From assembly GCF_002803155.1 (NCBI RefSeq), contig NZ_NNBP01000033.1:36782-100781 (forward strand): a stretch of 64,000 bases of DNA, written 5' to 3'. This stretch comes from Streptomyces sp. CB02959 (GTDB lineage: Bacteria > Actinomycetota > Actinomycetes > Streptomycetales > Streptomycetaceae). Shown here in pieces: positions 60,918 through 64,000 of this stretch. The translations under genes were made by a program, and so were the position numbers. Position 1 is the stretch's first letter; every line of letters starts with the position of its first letter. The notes below the pieces were generated by a model. The model saw only the letters and a program-made list of their open reading frames with translations, ran no database searches and had not been told where the DNA came from.

Positions 60918-61538
60918 CTAACGGTCGGCCGCAGGCCCCTGCCAGTCCTCGTGGCGGATACGCGCGAGGTCGCGAACGCCGCTGACCGTCCCCCACTCGT
61001 TTTTCCCCAACCGCGACAGCGGGTGCAGCTTGCTGATCTCCGGGTGCCCGTCGACCAGCACATCCTCCGAGACCACGGCATGCACGACGCGCCCGAACAC
61101 CACGGTCCCGTCGCCGATCCGCAGCGTGCTGTGCAGTTCGCACTCCAATGCCACCGGCGAGGCGGCAACCCGCGGCGGCTTCACCCGGAGGCTCGGCTCG
61201 GATTCGATGGCGGCCGCCTCGAATTCACTCACCCCATGCGGAAAGTCCGTAGCCGTGTCATTGACCTGCTCGAAAAGCTCCTCCGACGTGAAGTTGACGA
61301 CGAATTCGCCGGTGGCCTCGATGTTCCGCAGGGTGTCCTTACGGCCGACGGAACTGAACTGCACCACGGGCGGCTTCACACTGGCGATACTGAAGAAGGA
61401 ATGCGGGGCAAGGTTCGCTGAATCACTATATGGATCGTAGGTCGACACCCAGGCGATCGGTCGCGGCACCACCGTCGCGGTCAACAGCTTGTAGAACTCG
61501 TTGCGGGACATGTCAGCGGGATCAAAGTCGATGCGCAT
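60918..61538 (-). CDS. Flavin reductase family (FMN-binding) protein
   Basis: 206 residues. VVPRPIAWVSTYDP, NLAPHSFFSIASVKPP and GEFVVNFTSEELF are typical of the FMN-binding split-barrel flavin reductase family. It may reduce flavin for an oxygenase or act on its own. ATG 61538 lies seven bases after GATACT, a plausible -10 box, so the transcript may be leaderless. It diverges from the serine recombinase with 119 bases between. Confidence 0.88.
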   Translation of the reverse strand: MRIDFDPADMSRNEFYKLLTATVVPRPIAWVSTYDPYSDSANLAPHSFFSIASVKPPVVQFSSVGRKDTLRNIEATGEFVVNFTSEELFEQVNDTATDFPHGVSEFEAAAIESEPSLRVKPPRVAASPVALECELHSTLRIGDGTVVFGRVVHAVVSEDVLVDGHPEISKLHPLSRLGKNEWGTVSGVRDLARIRHEDWQGPAADR

Positions 61539-61657
61539 GGTGATCAGTATCCACACCGGCGGGCGCGGACCCTACAGCGGATCCACGGCACCCCCAAACC
61601 CCTGAGTGCGACGGAAAGTACCCGGTATCGGAGCCGACGAGCCAAGGAGCCGACACC

Positions 61658-63343
61658 GTGTCCACCACCCCAGCCGCAGTCCCAGCCGTCTGGGAGGACT
61701 TCGACGTCCCCGCACACGCCCGCGGAGGCCAGGTCACCCTCAACCTCCACGACCACCTTGCCGCGTACGCCCCGAAGCGCCCAGGCGCCTACCTCCGCAT
61801 CTCCTCCGACCGCTTCGGCCTCGAAGCCGGCGTCGACCGACAGCTCGAAGATGCCGAAGACAGCTGCACCCGCCTGCGCTGGGGCCCCTTCTCGAAGATC
61901 TACCGGGAGAACGACACCTCGGCGTTCAAAAAGCGCAAGGTCATCAAGCCGGATGGTTCCATCGACTGGATCGTCCTGCGACCAGAGTTTCGCCGACTCC
62001 TCGCCGACCTCGCACACGGCGTCATCGACGGAGTCATCTTCTACGACCTCGACCGGCTCGTCCGACAGCCGCGGGACCTCGAAGATCTCATCGACATCGT
62101 CGAGTACGTCAAGCATCCCGTCACCGGCGCCACCGGCGGCCGCATGAATCTCATCAACGACAGCGATCGTCATATGGCCCGCATGATGTGCGTGATGGCG
62201 CTGAAGTCCTCCGAGGACACCGCCCGCCGCGTCGCCCGCCAGCACCTCTCCGCCGCGCAGAACGGACTCGCCCAGGGCCGCATTGCCTACGGCTGGGTCC
62301 GCAAGGGCGAGAACAAGGGGCGGCTTGTCCCAGAGGAGGCCAGCGTCGTCGTCCGGATCTTCCAGGACTTCCTGTCGGGTGAATCGGCTTACAGCATCGC
62401 CAAGGCGTTCAACTCCGAGGGGATCGAGCCTCCTGCCGCCCGCACGTGGTCGTCCACGATGGTCGCCAAGATGCTGCGTAATCCACGCTATGCGGGCATG
62501 GTCTCCTACGCCGGCAGGCACCGAGTACGAGCTGCCACGGCCGGGGACGGCTGGTCCCAGGTTCTCTTCGACGACGAAGGACGCCCGCTGCTGGGGACAT
62601 GGGAGCCCATCGTCACGCCCAAGCTCTGGTCACGGGTCCAGTTCGAATGGCAGCACCGCCGCCAGAAGGCAGGCATCAAACCCGACGGATCAGGCTCCGC
62701 ACCAGTTAACAAATACCTACTATCGGGAATCCTTCGCTGTCACAAATGCCAGCGCGGACTCGTCGGACACAAGTACAAGCAACGCAAGTCAGGGAAAATA
62801 ATCCGCAACTACACATGCCCACCATCCGATCGAGGCGGCTGCGGCGGAACAGCAATCGCGGCACCCACCGCTAACTCGGCAGTCGAGGAGGCTATGAGCA
62901 CCTTCCTACACAGGCAGCTTCAGGCATCGAAGATCGGGGCGGATCAATCCGATGGCGCAATCACAAACTTGCAGGCACGATTGGATCAGGAACTCGCCCG
63001 GAAGGGCGAACTCATCCATCGGTGGTCCGAGGACTCATTGCACGAGGTCGATTTGACCGAGGAAGACTACTTCACCATGCTGTCAGCCCTCAATCGAAAA
63101 ATCTCCAGTTTCAGGGAATCGATTGCCGGCCTGGAGGGCGCCCCTCCGACGAGTGTCACTCTCGAGGAGCTCCTCACTAATTGGACAGCGGGTTCACTGC
63201 TTCAGAAGCGCGCGATCCTCAAACGCTATCTGCATTCCATCACAGTGCAACCACCTCTCCCCCCATCGGAGTTCGACCGGTCCAAGCTCGTGAAGGCACG
63301 CCTCGCTCCGCACTGGAAGACCTCTGAAGAAATAGCCGTGTAG
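61658..63343 (+). CDS. Large serine recombinase (integrase)
   Basis: 561 residues. The catalytic domain starts at about residue 42 with AYLRISSDRFGLEAGVDRQL (catalytic Ser 49 in RxS). The recombinase domain follows (GLAQGRIAYGWVRKGENKGR), then a zinc ribbon (CHKCQRGLVGHKYKQRKSGK, CPP, GGCGGT) and a coiled-coil C-terminus (LEELLTNWTAGSLLQKRAIL). Such enzymes integrate phages and ICEs. The 40-residue leader before the catalytic fold is longer than usual. It is next to a truncated 3-hydroxyacyl-CoA dehydrogenase gene, so that gene is its probable attachment site. Confidence 0.93.
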   Translation: MSTTPAAVPAVWEDFDVPAHARGGQVTLNLHDHLAAYAPKRPGAYLRISSDRFGLEAGVDRQLEDAEDSCTRLRWGPFSKIYRENDTSAFKKRKVIKPDGSIDWIVLRPEFRRLLADLAHGVIDGVIFYDLDRLVRQPRDLEDLIDIVEYVKHPVTGATGGRMNLINDSDRHMARMMCVMALKSSEDTARRVARQHLSAAQNGLAQGRIAYGWVRKGENKGRLVPEEASVVVRIFQDFLSGESAYSIAKAFNSEGIEPPAARTWSSTMVAKMLRNPRYAGMVSYAGRHRVRAATAGDGWSQVLFDDEGRPLLGTWEPIVTPKLWSRVQFEWQHRRQKAGIKPDGSGSAPVNKYLLSGILRCHKCQRGLVGHKYKQRKSGKIIRNYTCPPSDRGGCGGTAIAAPTANSAVEEAMSTFLHRQLQASKIGADQSDGAITNLQARLDQELARKGELIHRWSEDSLHEVDLTEEDYFTMLSALNRKISSFRESIAGLEGAPPTSVTLEELLTNWTAGSLLQKRAILKRYLHSITVQPPLPPSEFDRSKLVKARLAPHWKTSEEIAV

Positions 63344-63348
63344 GCAAA

Positions 63349-63384
63349 AGGCGTCCCCAGCACATCGATCGACTGGGGACGCCT
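63349..63384. terminator. Bidirectional terminator after the recombinase
   Basis: AGGCGTCCCCAG / CTGGGGACGCCT, a perfect 12-bp stem with a 12-base loop, between the convergent recombinase and the reverse-strand element gene. Confidence 0.88.
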
Positions 63385-63390
63385 CCCATC

Positions 63391-63855
63391 TCACCGCCCC
63401 ATGTACTCCAAGAGCTTCCGGACTCGCATGGCTTCAGCCTCCAACAGGACGGGACTCTCTTCGAGGAACTTCTCCACCCAATCACTCCCGCACTCACCTT
63501 CCCCTGGACCCTTCGATGCAGTTCCCGTATTCGCGCCCTTCGCACAATGCAATGCCCGATCCCATGTCATATAATTTTCCAACCTGAAGGTTTCGGCGAC
63601 CGCACGACAAAAGCTCACCCAGAGCTCTTCGTCGCCCCTGGGGGCCTTCACCCGTGTCCAGAGGTCCAATGTAGGAGATATTCCCGGCCGCATCAAATAG
63701 CACACATACCTTCTCCACTGACAATCCTTTACGGGTGTTGCCAGCGGGGCCCCTGACATCCCAAAGGACGAACCTGGCATCGTTCTTCGGGCCACCCTGC
63801 TTGCTCCTCTTGTCAAGAAATTCAACCTGAATCCATAGGACAAGGATCGGATCGG
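63391..63855 (-). pseudogene. Probable frameshifted element gene
   Basis: Two reverse-strand frames together make a plausible protein. One frame reads LVLWIQVEFLDKRSKQGGPK then RFVLWDVRGPAGNTRKGLSV and FDAAGNISYIGPLD. The next frame takes over near 63665 with WTRVKAPRGDEELWVSFCRA, YMTWDRALHCAKGANTG and LLEAEAMRVRKLLEYMGR up to 63391. A single base indel around 63660-63675 would join them. The family is unknown; its AT content is higher than that of the neighbours, as for the recombinase end. Confidence 0.45.
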
Positions 63856-63880
63856 TCCAGCTGCCACCATGTACTTCGAG
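63840..63880. other. Probable attachment junction (attL or attR) of the integrated element
   Basis: Homology to 3-hydroxyacyl-CoA dehydrogenase starts at about 63865-63870, going rightward, and stops abruptly leftward where element-like DNA begins. This is the site expected for serine-recombinase integration. The exact core cannot be set without the partner junction. Confidence 0.55.
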
Positions 63881-63979
63881 TACAAGGAGCCGCTGTACGC
63901 CGCTCCCCCGCTGCTGCAGAGGATGGTGGACGCGGGGCGGCTGGGGCGGAAGTCCGGGTCGGGGTTCTACTCGTACTAG
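63860..63979 (+). pseudogene. 3' end of a 3-hydroxyacyl-CoA dehydrogenase gene
   Basis: The last 36 codons read MYFEYKEPLYAAPPLLQRMV, DAGRLGRKSGSGFYSY and stop at 63977-63979. This is the unmistakable C-terminus of the FadB/PaaH-type 3-hydroxybutyryl-CoA dehydrogenase. The rest of the gene is not in the window, so it was split by integration. An ATG happens to lie at 63869, but no functional protein is expected. Confidence 0.85.
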
Positions 63980-64000
63980 CCTCGATCGTTCATGAGTCCT

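Overview
The window is high-GC actinomycete DNA with third-position GC bias, small leaderless genes and many paralogous MarR, PadR and Lrp regulators. DUF6207, DUF2180 and SapA-type small proteins, a 2-methylisoborneol operon and Tat-secreted enzymes point to Streptomyces or a close relative. Operons are short, the content is accessory and pseudogenes are frequent, so this looks like a chromosome-arm or other variable region. No rRNA, tRNA or CRISPR array was recognised by eye.

Left part (about 0.2-11 kb). A class I cytochrome P450 operon (ferredoxin, ferredoxin reductase, P450) is followed by a transposase relic and a MarR-GNAT fusion gene with a palindromic operator on its own start codon. 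From 4.5 to 10.5 kb lies a decaying nitrate-metabolism neighbourhood: an HPP-family membrane protein, a ClC chloride channel broken by an in-frame TGA, a DUF2180 Cys-rich protein, a beta-carbonic anhydrase, and a scar in which narG's first codons are fused to narI's last codons. Two paralogous MarR genes flank it. The channel, DUF2180 and carbonic anhydrase genes each carry the same TATTGC-N5-GCAA element upstream, so a small regulon is visible.

Specialised metabolism (about 11-26 kb). A three-gene operon encodes a family 2B encapsulin shell (EshA-like, with a cyclic-nucleotide-binding domain), 2-methylisoborneol synthase as its probable cargo, and geranyl diphosphate C-methyltransferase. Divergent from it is the most interesting locus, 16.9-26.0 kb. 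It has a membrane protein with the carrier domain, six membrane segments and three hexapeptide-type domains of the epsilon-poly-lysine synthetase (Pls) family but no adenylation domain. Next to it are a separate partial C-A-T-TE NRPS, a TauD/SyrP-like oxygenase, and SbnB plus SbnA, which make L-2,3-diaminopropionate (Dap). Together they read as a split, trans-acting Pls-like machine for a Dap-containing, possibly hydroxylated, oligomer or polymer.

Middle (26-38 kb). This part holds an ICMT-like methyltransferase, a MarR regulator, lgt, a secreted DUF4360 protein, a divergent M20 amidohydrolase/Lrp pair, a type II thioesterase, a Tat-secreted phosphatase, an SMI1/KNR4 protein, a dienelactone-hydrolase-like protein and lspA. 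Strong intrinsic terminators separate many of these units.

Right part (38-64 kb). A full-length lantibiotic dehydratase has lost its downstream partner. It abuts a 1.56-kb segment bounded by 46-bp inverted repeats that holds a PadR/HAAS pair and two coding remnants. Then come a second PadR unit with a 14-bp-period operator array, a secreted trypsin, a LysR regulator, a secreted intradiol dioxygenase with a carbohydrate-binding module, a crystallin/I36-like secreted protein, a beta-lactamase-family protein, an internally deleted IS5 transposase, a cold-shock protein, a hydrolase fused to a virginiamycin-B-lyase-like propeller, an LppU-like protein, AlkB, DUF2277, a secreted endonuclease/phosphatase-family protein and a flavin reductase. 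The window ends with a large serine recombinase and the amputated 3' end of a 3-hydroxyacyl-CoA dehydrogenase gene, the likely right attachment junction of an integrated element.
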